Made by a program: the position numbers and the translations under genes. Shown piece by piece: positions 1 through 5,430 of a stretch of 5,430 nt of DNA. The stretch comes from Defluviitaleaceae bacterium (GTDB lineage: Bacteria; Bacillota_A; Clostridia; Lachnospirales; WQUN01), in assembly GCA_009779525.1 (NCBI GenBank), contig WREB01000104.1, positions 1 to 5,430 of the forward strand. The letters run 5' to 3'. Each line of letters starts with the position of its first letter. Position 1 is the stretch's first letter. The notes under the pieces were generated by a model. It ran no database searches and was not told where the DNA came from. It saw only the letters and a program-made list of their open reading frames with translations.

Positions 1-1493
1 ACGTAGCCGAGCGTGCCCTTGGTGCGCGGGATGATCGTGATCTTTTCGATCGGCTTGGTTTCTTTTTGCAAAACGTTGGCGAGCGCGTGGCCCACCTCGT
101 GGTACGCGACGATCCGCTTTTCGCGCTCCGTCATGATGCGGTCCTTCTTTTCTTTGCCCGCGATGACTATTTCGACCGCCTCGGTTAGATCTTCCTGCCA
201 TACTTCGGAACGCTTCATCCGGACCGCGTGGAGCGCCCCCTCGTTGATCATGTTGGCGAGGTCGGCTCCCGCGGCGCCGGGCGTTATCAGCGCGATCTTC
301 CTTAGGTTCACGGTCGCGTGCATCTTAACTTTTTTGGCGTGGACTTTAAGTATTTCCTCGCGACCCTTCAAGTCGGGAAGTTCGACGTTTATCCGCCTGT
401 CGAAGCGGCCGGGCCTAAGCAACGCCTTATCCAAGATCTCGGGCCTGTTGGTCGCGCCCAAAATCACCACGCCCTTGGACGAGTCGAACCCGTCCATTTC
501 GGAAAGCAGCTGGTTCAATGTCTGCTCGCGCTCGTCGTTCGAGTTGAACGAGGTGTCGCGGCTTTTGCCGATGGCGTCGATTTCGTCGATGAATATTATG
601 CACGGCGCCTGCGCGCTCGCCTGCTTGAACAAGTCCCTGACGCGCGACGCCCCGACGCCCACGAACATCTCGACGAAATCGGAGCCGGAGAGCGAGAAGA
701 AAACGACTTCCGCCTCCCCCGCCATCGCCTTGGCCAAAAGCGTCTTTCCGGTGCCGGGCGGGCCGACCAAAAGCGCGCCCTTCGGCTGCTTCGCCCCTAT
801 GGCGGTGTATTTGTCGGGATTATGCAAAAAATCCATTATTTCCGTGATGCTTTCCTTCGCCTCGTCCTGCCCGGCGACGTCGTCGAAGGTGACCCCGGTC
901 TTTTTTTCCATATAGACCTTCGCGTTGCTTTGCCCGATCGCCATGAACCCTCCGCGGCCGCCGCCCATCATTCCGCTCATCGAGCGGCGGAGCAAAAGCC
1001 AGAGCCCGTAGATGAATATTATCGGAAGCAGCAGCTGGAAAAAAATATACTGGACCCAGTTCGAGCTTTGAATTGTCGCGTAATACTCGACTCCGTAATC
1101 GTCGAGCATACCGCGGAGCTCCGGGTCGTCTATCCGGCCGGTGTAGAAAGTCTGCGGCTGGCTCCCCTGAGAAGAGAGGCGCCGTTCGGTCGAGGAGATC
1201 ATGCTGTCCATGAAACCGCCGCTTTGCGGCAAAGTCGGCGTCGGCTGGCGCGACCCTTCGTCGCGAAGCGTGATCAACAACCGGTCCGATTGGATTTGGA
1301 CCGTCGCGACGCGTCCGGATTTTAAAAGACTTATGAATTCGCTGTAGCGGATTTCGCTTACCGAGGAATTTACGAGGGAAGTGATCGCCATGTTGAGGAT
1401 CATTACCACCGCGACGGCGACGAGTATCGTCATGAACCCGCCGGGAATCCTTCCGGTCGGCGGCGTTTTTTGATCCTTCCGGTTGTCGTTCAT
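1..1493 (-). CDS. ftsH: ATP-dependent zinc metalloprotease FtsH, 3' end cut by window edge
   Basis: FtsH is a hexameric membrane-anchored AAA+ protease that unfolds and degrades damaged membrane proteins and some short-lived cytosolic regulators. The window holds 497 complete codons from the start. Visible in order: a short cytoplasmic tail; TM1 at about residues 20-38; an extracytoplasmic domain at about 39-146; TM2 at about 147-168; a Gly/Met-rich linker (172-183); and the AAA+ domain. The AAA+ domain has Walker A GPPGTGKT (244-251), pore-loop MFVGVG (276-281), Walker B IIFIDE (299-304) and the second region of homology ending in RPGRFDRR, with likely arginine fingers R360 and R363. The protease domain begins and shows the zinc motif HEVGH (465-469, catalytic E466). 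The later Asp zinc ligand and C-terminus lie outside the window. The ATG directly abuts the xylB stop codon; no later Met precedes TM1, so this start is well supported. The first membrane span comes early and Walker A is about 50 residues later than in E. coli FtsH, because the extracytoplasmic domain is longer. The family call is certain from the motifs. Confidence 0.97.
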   Translation of the reverse strand, partial: MNDNRKDQKTPPTGRIPGGFMTILVAVAVVMILNMAITSLVNSSVSEIRYSEFISLLKSGRVATVQIQSDRLLITLRDEGSRQPTPTLPQSGGFMDSMISSTERRLSSQGSQPQTFYTGRIDDPELRGMLDDYGVEYYATIQSSNWVQYIFFQLLLPIIFIYGLWLLLRRSMSGMMGGGRGGFMAIGQSNAKVYMEKKTGVTFDDVAGQDEAKESITEIMDFLHNPDKYTAIGAKQPKGALLVGPPGTGKTLLAKAMAGEAEVVFFSLSGSDFVEMFVGVGASRVRDLFKQASAQAPCIIFIDEIDAIGKSRDTSFNSNDEREQTLNQLLSEMDGFDSSKGVVILGATNRPEILDKALLRPGRFDRRINVELPDLKGREEILKVHAKKVKMHATVNLRKIALITPGAAGADLANMINEGALHAVRMKRSEVWQEDLTEAVEIVIAGKEKKDRIMTEREKRIVAYHEVGHALANVLQKETKPIEKITIIPRTKGTLGY

Positions 1494-3008
1494 TTATTCC
1501 CCATTATTTAGCGCGGCGTCGGCCATTTTCGGGAACAGCGCCTTCATCGCGTCGTAAAGCCCCGCGAATATTTGGTAGTGCGTATCGTAGCGCTTGGCCG
1601 CGGCTTGGTTGGGAACGAAGGTTTCGGTCACCGAAATAAGTTTTTCGCAAGCCTCGCCGACCGAACCAAAAAGACCGGCTCCGACGGCGGCGAGGATCGC
1701 GGCGCCGAACGCGGGGCCTTCGGACGAATTAATCCTTTCGACCCGCACGTTAAGGACGTCCGCCATCATCTGGCACCATACGGGGCTTTTCGCCCCGCCT
1801 CCGATAATCCTGGCGGTCTGCACCCGCGCGCCGAGTTTTCGCACTATTTCCAATATGTCGCGAAGGCTGAACGCGACGCCCTCCATTACCGCCTGCGTCA
1901 TTTCGGCGCGGGTCGTAGTCAGCGTCATTCCCGCGAAAACCCCGCGCGCGTGCGGGTTGTTGTGCGGGGTGCGCTCCCCGTTGAGATACGGAAGGTAATA
2001 CACTTTATTTTTTCCAAGCGTTTTTATATCTGTCTGCTCCGCGGGATAGTCGTTTGCGCTTAGCACGTCCTCGACCCACCATTTCATCGAGCCGGTCGCG
2101 GCGAGCGTCACGCCCATCATATGGTAGCGCCCGTTGGCGTGGCAGAACGAATGGATCGCCGCGGGCGACTCGTCGATATTGAAATTGTCCGTCGATACGA
2201 ACACGACGCCGGACGTGCCAAGCGATACCGAACACATGCCGTCCGCGACCGTGCCCGTGCCGACCGCCCCGACCGCCTGGTCCCCCCCGCCGATCACGAC
2301 GCGGACTCCCTCGGGCAAACCGGTTTCCCTTGAAGCCTCCGGCGTGACGCCGCCGACCGCGGCGTACGAAGGATAAAGCGAAGCGACGTTTTCGCGCGTA
2401 AGGCCGACGATTTCAAGCATCGCGTCGGACCAATCCTGTTTGGCGACGTCAAGCAAAAGCGTCCCCGAAGCGTCGGAATAATCGGTCGCGAAGACGCCCG
2501 AAAGCTTGTAGGCTATATAATCCTTGGGAAGCATTATCTTTTTGATGCGCCTGAAATTTTCGGGTTCGTTGTCCTTCATCCAAAGTATCTTCGGCGCGGT
2601 GAAGCCGGTCAGCGCGACGTTCGCGGTATTTGCCAGCAAAAATTTTTTTCCGACCGTCCCGTTTAAGTAATCGCACTGCTTTTGCGTCCGCTGGTCGTTC
2701 CAAAGGATCGCGCGGCGGATGACCGAATCGTTTTCGTCAAGCGCGACAAGGCCGTGCATTTGGCCGCTGAAGCTGACCGACTTGATCAATCCGGCGTCGA
2801 GGTTTGATATGAGCTCGCGAATCCCGTCGGAGGTCTGCGCCCACCATTCGGCGGGGTCCTGCTCCGACCAGCCGTCGTCGGTTAGGTAAAGCGGGTATTC
2901 GCGCGCGGCCGTCCCCACGGTATTGCCCGCGCAATCCATCGCGATCAGCTTTACAGCGGATGTGCCAAGGTCGATCCCTATCGTCAAAAAATTATCGCGG
3001 TCCGGCAT
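1494..3008 (-). CDS. xylB: Xylulokinase (FGGY carbohydrate kinase)
   Basis: Predicted cytosolic enzyme that phosphorylates D-xylulose with ATP to give D-xylulose 5-phosphate, feeding pentoses into the pentose phosphate pathway. It is 504 residues, a normal length for XylB, and looks intact. Seen in the sequence: N-terminal phosphate-binding loop GIDLGTSAVK (11-20); the substrate-region motif SGQMHG (81-86), as in E. coli XylB; WNDQR (103-107); GFTAPKILWMKDN (135-147), which fits FGGY family signature 1 as I recall it; GGGDQ (240-244) with D243 as the likely catalytic base; GERTPHNNP (344-352), characteristic of XylB; and the C-terminal nucleotide-binding GGGAKS (403-408). The start is supported by GGAGGG five bases upstream. 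It begins one base after the GAF-PAS stop codon and ends immediately before the ftsH start, so it is probably cotranscribed with both. No xylose isomerase or sugar transporter is in view. Specificity for xylulose over other pentuloses is inferred from the motifs; a related FGGY kinase remains possible. Confidence 0.93.
   Translation of the reverse strand: MPDRDNFLTIGIDLGTSAVKLIAMDCAGNTVGTAAREYPLYLTDDGWSEQDPAEWWAQTSDGIRELISNLDAGLIKSVSFSGQMHGLVALDENDSVIRRAILWNDQRTQKQCDYLNGTVGKKFLLANTANVALTGFTAPKILWMKDNEPENFRRIKKIMLPKDYIAYKLSGVFATDYSDASGTLLLDVAKQDWSDAMLEIVGLTRENVASLYPSYAAVGGVTPEASRETGLPEGVRVVIGGGDQAVGAVGTGTVADGMCSVSLGTSGVVFVSTDNFNIDESPAAIHSFCHANGRYHMMGVTLAATGSMKWWVEDVLSANDYPAEQTDIKTLGKNKVYYLPYLNGERTPHNNPHARGVFAGMTLTTTRAEMTQAVMEGVAFSLRDILEIVRKLGARVQTARIIGGGAKSPVWCQMMADVLNVRVERINSSEGPAFGAAILAAVGAGLFGSVGEACEKLISVTETFVPNQAAAKRYDTHYQIFAGLYDAMKALFPKMADAALNNGE
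1497..1502 (-). promoter_or_regulatory. Ribosome binding site of ftsH within the end of xylB
   Basis: GGGGAA on the minus strand is made by the last two xylB sense codons. The xylB stop TAA then separates it from the ftsH ATG by only three bases. Spacing is short and the match is moderate, so ftsH translation probably depends on ribosomes finishing xylB (stop-start coupling). Confidence 0.6.
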
Positions 3009-3009
3009 T

Positions 3010-4284
3010 TTATCCCTCCGAATGACTCGATTCGCCCGATACGCCTGAATCTTTAATTTCGATCAATATCCCGATCGCCTCACGCGCGTCGTTGTAGAGG
3101 CATGTCATTTTTATTTCGTACGCGGCTTCGCCGCCTTCGCCGACCGGCCTGACAAACCTTTCGGAGTACGCGCCGTCCTTGATTGCGCGCGGTATGTGCC
3201 TCGATATCGCGGGCCAGCCGCCGTCCTCGTACACCCTGTCGATTCCGCGCCCTATAGCGGCGCCGGCGGCGATGCCGTGCATCCGCTCGGCCCCGCCGTT
3301 CCATACGAGCACGATTCCCCTCGCGTCTATCACGTACAGGCAGCTTTCGCCGAAATAATCCATGACGTGGCTTAATAACCTCGTCTTTTCGTCGAGCCGT
3401 TTTTTCATGTCCTCGTGCTGGTCCTGTATCAGCTTGTTTTGGAAGGTGAGCTCGTTCGTGAGGCGCTTGGTTCGGTCGTAGTTGAAGCCGTTGTTCACCG
3501 CAACGCCGAGATAATGGCGGATGAGGTCGATCATGTCGCGGTCCTCCCGCGTGAATACGCGAATGCTCGCGCAAACCAGGACCCCGGTCACCTTGTCCTG
3601 GCATGAAACCGGCACGACGATCAGGCTCTTCGGCTTGATTTTTCCGAGGAACGTCCGGACGAAGTAGACCGTATCGTCCGGGATGTCCTGCACGATCATG
3701 ACCTCGTTTTTCGCCGCCGCTATACCGATGAATCCTTCGTTTAGCGAGACGTCGAACTCGCCGTAAATGTTTTTGCTGAAGCCGACCGAATGCTTGATCT
3801 CAAGCTTGCCCGTCGACTGGTTGACGGTGTAGAAGGCGGAGCAGTTGCTTTGCGTCGCCTCGTTCAGCTTCGGGACGAGGTCGTGCAGGAGCGTCTCGAA
3901 TTCCATGTTTGATGCGACGACGTTTACGATCTCAAGCAGTTCCTGCCGCATCCGCCCTTTTTTGTCGAGCAGTTTTTTTACGCGGGAAAGCTCCTCGTAA
4001 AAAACCCTGGCGACACCCCTGACATGGTCGCCGGGCTTTTCGCTCAGGTCTTCGGGAAGGATCTTTATCTCGTCCGTCATGTGGCGGATCATTTTTTTCG
4101 CATGGGTCAGGTACCTGAGCGAAACGTACAGCAAAATCAGAATCGATACGCCGACGCAAAGCGTCAGCACCGTGGCCTGGTTAATATCCGCGGCGGACGC
4201 CGACGTGATCGTCGCGATTAGTATCGCAAAAAGCAGGAGCCCCTCCATGACGACCATTCGGTACTCTACTAGCAAACGGCGCAT
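3010..4284 (-). CDS. Membrane-anchored GAF-PAS sensor protein without output domain
   Basis: No named gene recognised. From the ATG at 4284 the product is 424 residues. Seen: two hydrophobic segments at about 11-31 and 37-58 separated by only a few residues, so a hairpin anchor with almost no external domain; a charged, probably helical linker (about 60-120); a GAF-like domain (about 120-267) with its LIVVPVSCQDKVTGVLVCAS strand pair near 221-240; a probable coiled coil (about 270-308); and a PAS domain with PAC tail (about 314-412), including YVIDARGIVLVWNGGAERM. GAF and PAS domains bind small ligands or mediate protein contacts. After the PAS domain there is only a short Ser/Gly-rich tail and the stop codon. 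No HisKA, HATPase, GGDEF, EAL, HD or phosphatase domain is present. An earlier in-frame GTG at 4293 would add three residues, but the Shine-Dalgarno GGAAGG overlaps it and is eight bases from this ATG, so I prefer the ATG. It heads the probable operon with xylB and ftsH; the ligand and partner are unknown. Confidence 0.85.
   Translation of the reverse strand: MRRLLVEYRMVVMEGLLLFAILIATITSASAADINQATVLTLCVGVSILILLYVSLRYLTHAKKMIRHMTDEIKILPEDLSEKPGDHVRGVARVFYEELSRVKKLLDKKGRMRQELLEIVNVVASNMEFETLLHDLVPKLNEATQSNCSAFYTVNQSTGKLEIKHSVGFSKNIYGEFDVSLNEGFIGIAAAKNEVMIVQDIPDDTVYFVRTFLGKIKPKSLIVVPVSCQDKVTGVLVCASIRVFTREDRDMIDLIRHYLGVAVNNGFNYDRTKRLTNELTFQNKLIQDQHEDMKKRLDEKTRLLSHVMDYFGESCLYVIDARGIVLVWNGGAERMHGIAAGAAIGRGIDRVYEDGGWPAISRHIPRAIKDGAYSERFVRPVGEGGEAAYEIKMTCLYNDAREAIGILIEIKDSGVSGESSHSEG
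3014..3019 (-). promoter_or_regulatory. Ribosome binding site of xylB
   Basis: GGAGGG on the minus strand lies five bases upstream of the xylB ATG and inside the last codons of the GAF-PAS gene. This is a near-ideal Shine-Dalgarno sequence. The two genes are probably translationally coupled across the one-base gap. Confidence 0.75.
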
Positions 4285-4292
4285 CCCAATCA

Positions 4293-4298
4293 CCTTCC
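4293..4298 (-). promoter_or_regulatory. Ribosome binding site that decides the GAF-PAS start
   Basis: GGAAGG on the minus strand is followed by eight bases and then the ATG at 4284. The in-frame GTG at 4293-4291 shares its first base with this Shine-Dalgarno sequence and so has no usable spacing, which favours the ATG. Confidence 0.7.
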
Positions 4299-4300
4299 GG

Positions 4301-4313
4301 GCGATTATATCGC
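4301..4313. repeat. Small inverted repeat overlapping the -10 element
   Basis: GCGAT-TAT-ATCGC is a perfect 5-bp inverted repeat around a 3-base centre and covers the TATAAT of the candidate promoter. A repressor bound here would block transcription of the operon. It is short enough to occur by chance, and I found no second copy or known operator match in the intergenic region. Confidence 0.3.
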
Positions 4314-4333
4314 AACGCGCGGGAAAAAGGAAA
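4304..4333 (-). promoter_or_regulatory. Candidate sigma-70-type promoter for GAF-PAS-xylB-ftsH
   Basis: A perfect -10 hexamer TATAAT lies at 4309-4304 on the minus strand, between the strong terminator and the GAF-PAS start. The best -35 is poor: TTTCCT at 4333-4328 with an 18-base spacer matches only about half of TTGACA, and there is no TGn extended -10. Transcription from this site would start about at the Shine-Dalgarno sequence, leaving a very short 5' leader. The position after a terminator and before a tight gene cluster supports the call. The weak -35 suggests a need for an activator, or that the match is by chance. Confidence 0.45.
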
Positions 4334-4339
4334 TCGTAT

Positions 4340-4369
4340 AAAAAAACGGCGGGACATCACGGCCCGCCG
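4340..4369 (-). terminator. Strong rho-independent terminator after the histidine kinase gene
   Basis: On the minus strand a perfect 7-bp GC-only stem, CGGCGGG / CCCGCCG, with a 9-base loop is followed directly by seven T residues. The stem arms are at 4363-4369 and 4347-4353 and the T tract at 4346-4340. It lies about 60 bases after the kinase stop codon and upstream of the candidate promoter for the GAF-PAS gene, so it should separate the two transcription units. On the plus strand the hairpin is not followed by a T tract, so it works only in the minus direction. Confidence 0.9.
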
Positions 4370-4389
4370 AAACGCAAAAAATTTGTCCG

Positions 4390-4413
4390 AAAACGGATGC
4401 CTGCGAGCATCCG
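4390..4413 (-). terminator. Weaker upstream hairpin, possible first terminator of a tandem pair
   Basis: On the minus strand CGGATGC / GCATCCG forms a perfect 7-bp stem with a 6-base loop (TCGCAG), followed by only four T residues. It begins 18 bases after the kinase stop codon. The short T tract makes it a weak terminator by itself; it could instead protect the 3' end of the message. Together with the strong hairpin at 4340-4369 it gives two hairpins in a row. Confidence 0.5.
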
Positions 4414-4431
4414 AAGACGGCTTTGGCGACG

Positions 4432-5430
4432 TCAGCGCTGGTGCAGGTACCTCCTGAGTTCGTTCATCACTTCGTTTAAATCGATCGGCTTTCCTATGTG
4501 TCCGTTCATCCCGACTTCAAGGCATTTGGCTATGTCCTCGCGGAAAACGTTCGCGGTCATCGCGATAATCGGGACGGCTTTCGCGTGCGCGCATCCAAGC
4601 GCCCTGATGTTTCGCGTCGCCTCGAACCCGTCCATTTCAGGCATCTGTATGTCCATGAAGATCATTCCGTACTTGTCCGGGTTTTCGCGGAACAGCTCGA
4701 CGGCTCTCACTCCGTTTTCCGCGCAGTCCACGGCAAGCTTGGTCGGCTCAAGCAGCGAAAGCACTATTTCCCTGTTGATCTCGACGTCGTCGGCGAGCAG
4801 TATCGTATGGCCGCCGAAGTCGTCGGTATAAACGCCAGACTCGTCGGGCCCGCTTCCAAACCTCCGGCTGATGTACGTGTTGATCGCGTCGACGATCACC
4901 GAGGGGAACAGGGGCTTCGGAAGGAACTTGTCGACTCCGGCGTCCTTCGCTTCGTTCTCGATTATGCTCCAGTCGACGGACGAAAAGACTATGACCACGG
5001 ATTTTTCGGTCGATTTGCTGCGTATATTTTTGACGAGTTCGACCCCGTTCATTCCGTTGAGTTTCCAGTCGATGAAGAAGATGTTGTGCCTGTTGTCCTT
5101 CTCAAGCAGCATCAGCGCTTCCTCGCCGCTTTCGGCTACGGTGCATGCGATTTTCAAGTTTTCCGCGACCAGCGTGAAGAACTCGCGTATTTCCGGCTCG
5201 TCGTCCACGGCGAATATGCGTATGTTTTCCCAGTTCACGCTTTCGTCGAGCAGATGCTTTTCGTCTTCGACGCTCCGCTTCATCAATATGTTGAAGATGA
5301 ATTTCGAGCCCTTGCCCGATTCCGATTCGACCCAAATTTCGCCGTTCATGAGCTCGACGATCCTTTTCGTGATCGCGAGCCCGAGTCCGGTGCCCCCGTA
5401 CTTGCGCGTGGTCGTCGCCTCGGCCTGCTC
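4432..5430 (-). CDS. Hybrid sensor histidine kinase, C-terminal part with two receiver domains
   Basis: The frame is open to the window edge, giving 332 residues of the C-terminus; the internal Met at 5349 is not the start. The first residues carry the end of a HATPase_c domain with G2 box GGTGLGLAI (12-20), followed by its closing strands (to about 48). Receiver 1 (about 68-190) has acidic pair D76/D77, phospho-acceptor D121 in IDWKLNGMNG, Ser near 150 and K172. Receiver 2 (about 208-330) has D214/D215, phospho-acceptor D260 in MDIQMPEMDG, T292 and K314 in GKP. The protein stops right after receiver 2, with no Hpt domain or DNA-binding output. By family knowledge such proteins sit in multistep phosphorelays, so an Hpt protein and final regulator would be elsewhere. 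The sensory region and phospho-accepting His are outside the window, so the stimulus cannot be stated. A terminator follows the gene, so it is probably not cotranscribed with the genes downstream. Confidence 0.95.
   Translation of the reverse strand, partial: EQAEATTTRKYGGTGLGLAITKRIVELMNGEIWVESESGKGSKFIFNILMKRSVEDEKHLLDESVNWENIRIFAVDDEPEIREFFTLVAENLKIACTVAESGEEALMLLEKDNRHNIFFIDWKLNGMNGVELVKNIRSKSTEKSVVIVFSSVDWSIIENEAKDAGVDKFLPKPLFPSVIVDAINTYISRRFGSGPDESGVYTDDFGGHTILLADDVEINREIVLSLLEPTKLAVDCAENGVRAVELFRENPDKYGMIFMDIQMPEMDGFEATRNIRALGCAHAKAVPIIAMTANVFREDIAKCLEVGMNGHIGKPIDLNEVMNELRRYLHQR

Noticed and set aside
13..915. 300-codon plus-strand open frame starting MPLVRGMIV
   Set aside because: It is antisense to ftsH, whose minus-strand frame carries all the expected AAA+ and zinc motifs. 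The translation is Ser/Thr-rich without recognisable domains.
318..1325. 335-codon plus-strand open frame
   Set aside because: Also antisense to ftsH, Arg/Ala/His-rich, no recognisable domain; a by-product of codon bias in the real gene.
1572..2376. Several plus-strand open frames opposite xylB
   Set aside because: They overlap the intact xylulokinase frame, which has family motifs along its whole length, and lack domains of their own.
3080..3604. 174-codon minus-strand frame inside the GAF-PAS gene
   Set aside because: It is a shifted reading of the GAF-PAS coding sequence, extremely Arg-rich; the longer frame gives recognisable GAF and PAS domains without a break.
4291..4293. GTG start for the GAF-PAS gene
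   Set aside because: The Shine-Dalgarno GGAAGG overlaps this codon; the ATG nine bases downstream has proper spacing.
4294..4431. Riboswitch, small RNA or xylose-type operator in the intergenic region
   Set aside because: The two hairpins are explained as terminator structures; I see no aptamer-like conserved core, no clear cre-like site and no longer operator palindrome than the 13-base repeat at the -10.
4079..4831. 250-codon plus-strand open frame crossing the intergenic region
   Set aside because: It runs antisense through parts of two well-supported genes and across the terminator; the product is a Ser/Ile-rich translation with no family resemblance.

Overview
All four genes in this window lie on the minus strand, so it is read from high to low coordinates. 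The protein families and style suggest a bacterium, most likely a Clostridia-like member of the Bacillota. The FtsH has the HEVGH zinc motif followed by the [13 protein letters not shown] stretch that I recall from clostridial FtsH proteins, and the sensor kinase has the C-terminal double-receiver layout common in that group. Base composition looks moderately GC-rich by eye (not computed). The assignment is an inference from family resemblance; there is no rRNA or other phylogenetic marker here.

Layout in the direction of transcription: (1) 5430-4432, the C-terminal part of a hybrid histidine kinase (end of the ATPase domain, then two receiver domains), whose start is outside the window. (2) 4431-4285, a 147-base intergenic region with a weak hairpin, a strong rho-independent terminator and then a candidate promoter with a perfect TATAAT. 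(3) 4284-3010, a membrane-anchored GAF-PAS sensor with no kinase or other output domain. (4) 3008-1494, a complete xylulokinase (xylB). (5) 1493 to beyond base 1, the ATP-dependent membrane protease FtsH, cut by the window edge just after its zinc-binding HEVGH motif.

Genes 3, 4 and 5 are packed with gaps of 1 and 0 bases and each has a Shine-Dalgarno sequence, so they look like one transcription unit that is insulated from the histidine kinase by the terminator. The grouping is odd: an output-less sensor, a pentulose kinase and a general membrane quality-control protease. No other xylose-pathway gene (isomerase, transporter, XylR) is visible. The genes are individually ordinary. I found no clear evidence of a new system; the most unusual points are the operon composition and the stand-alone GAF-PAS protein. 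I see no tRNA, rRNA, CRISPR array, insertion sequence or phage gene.
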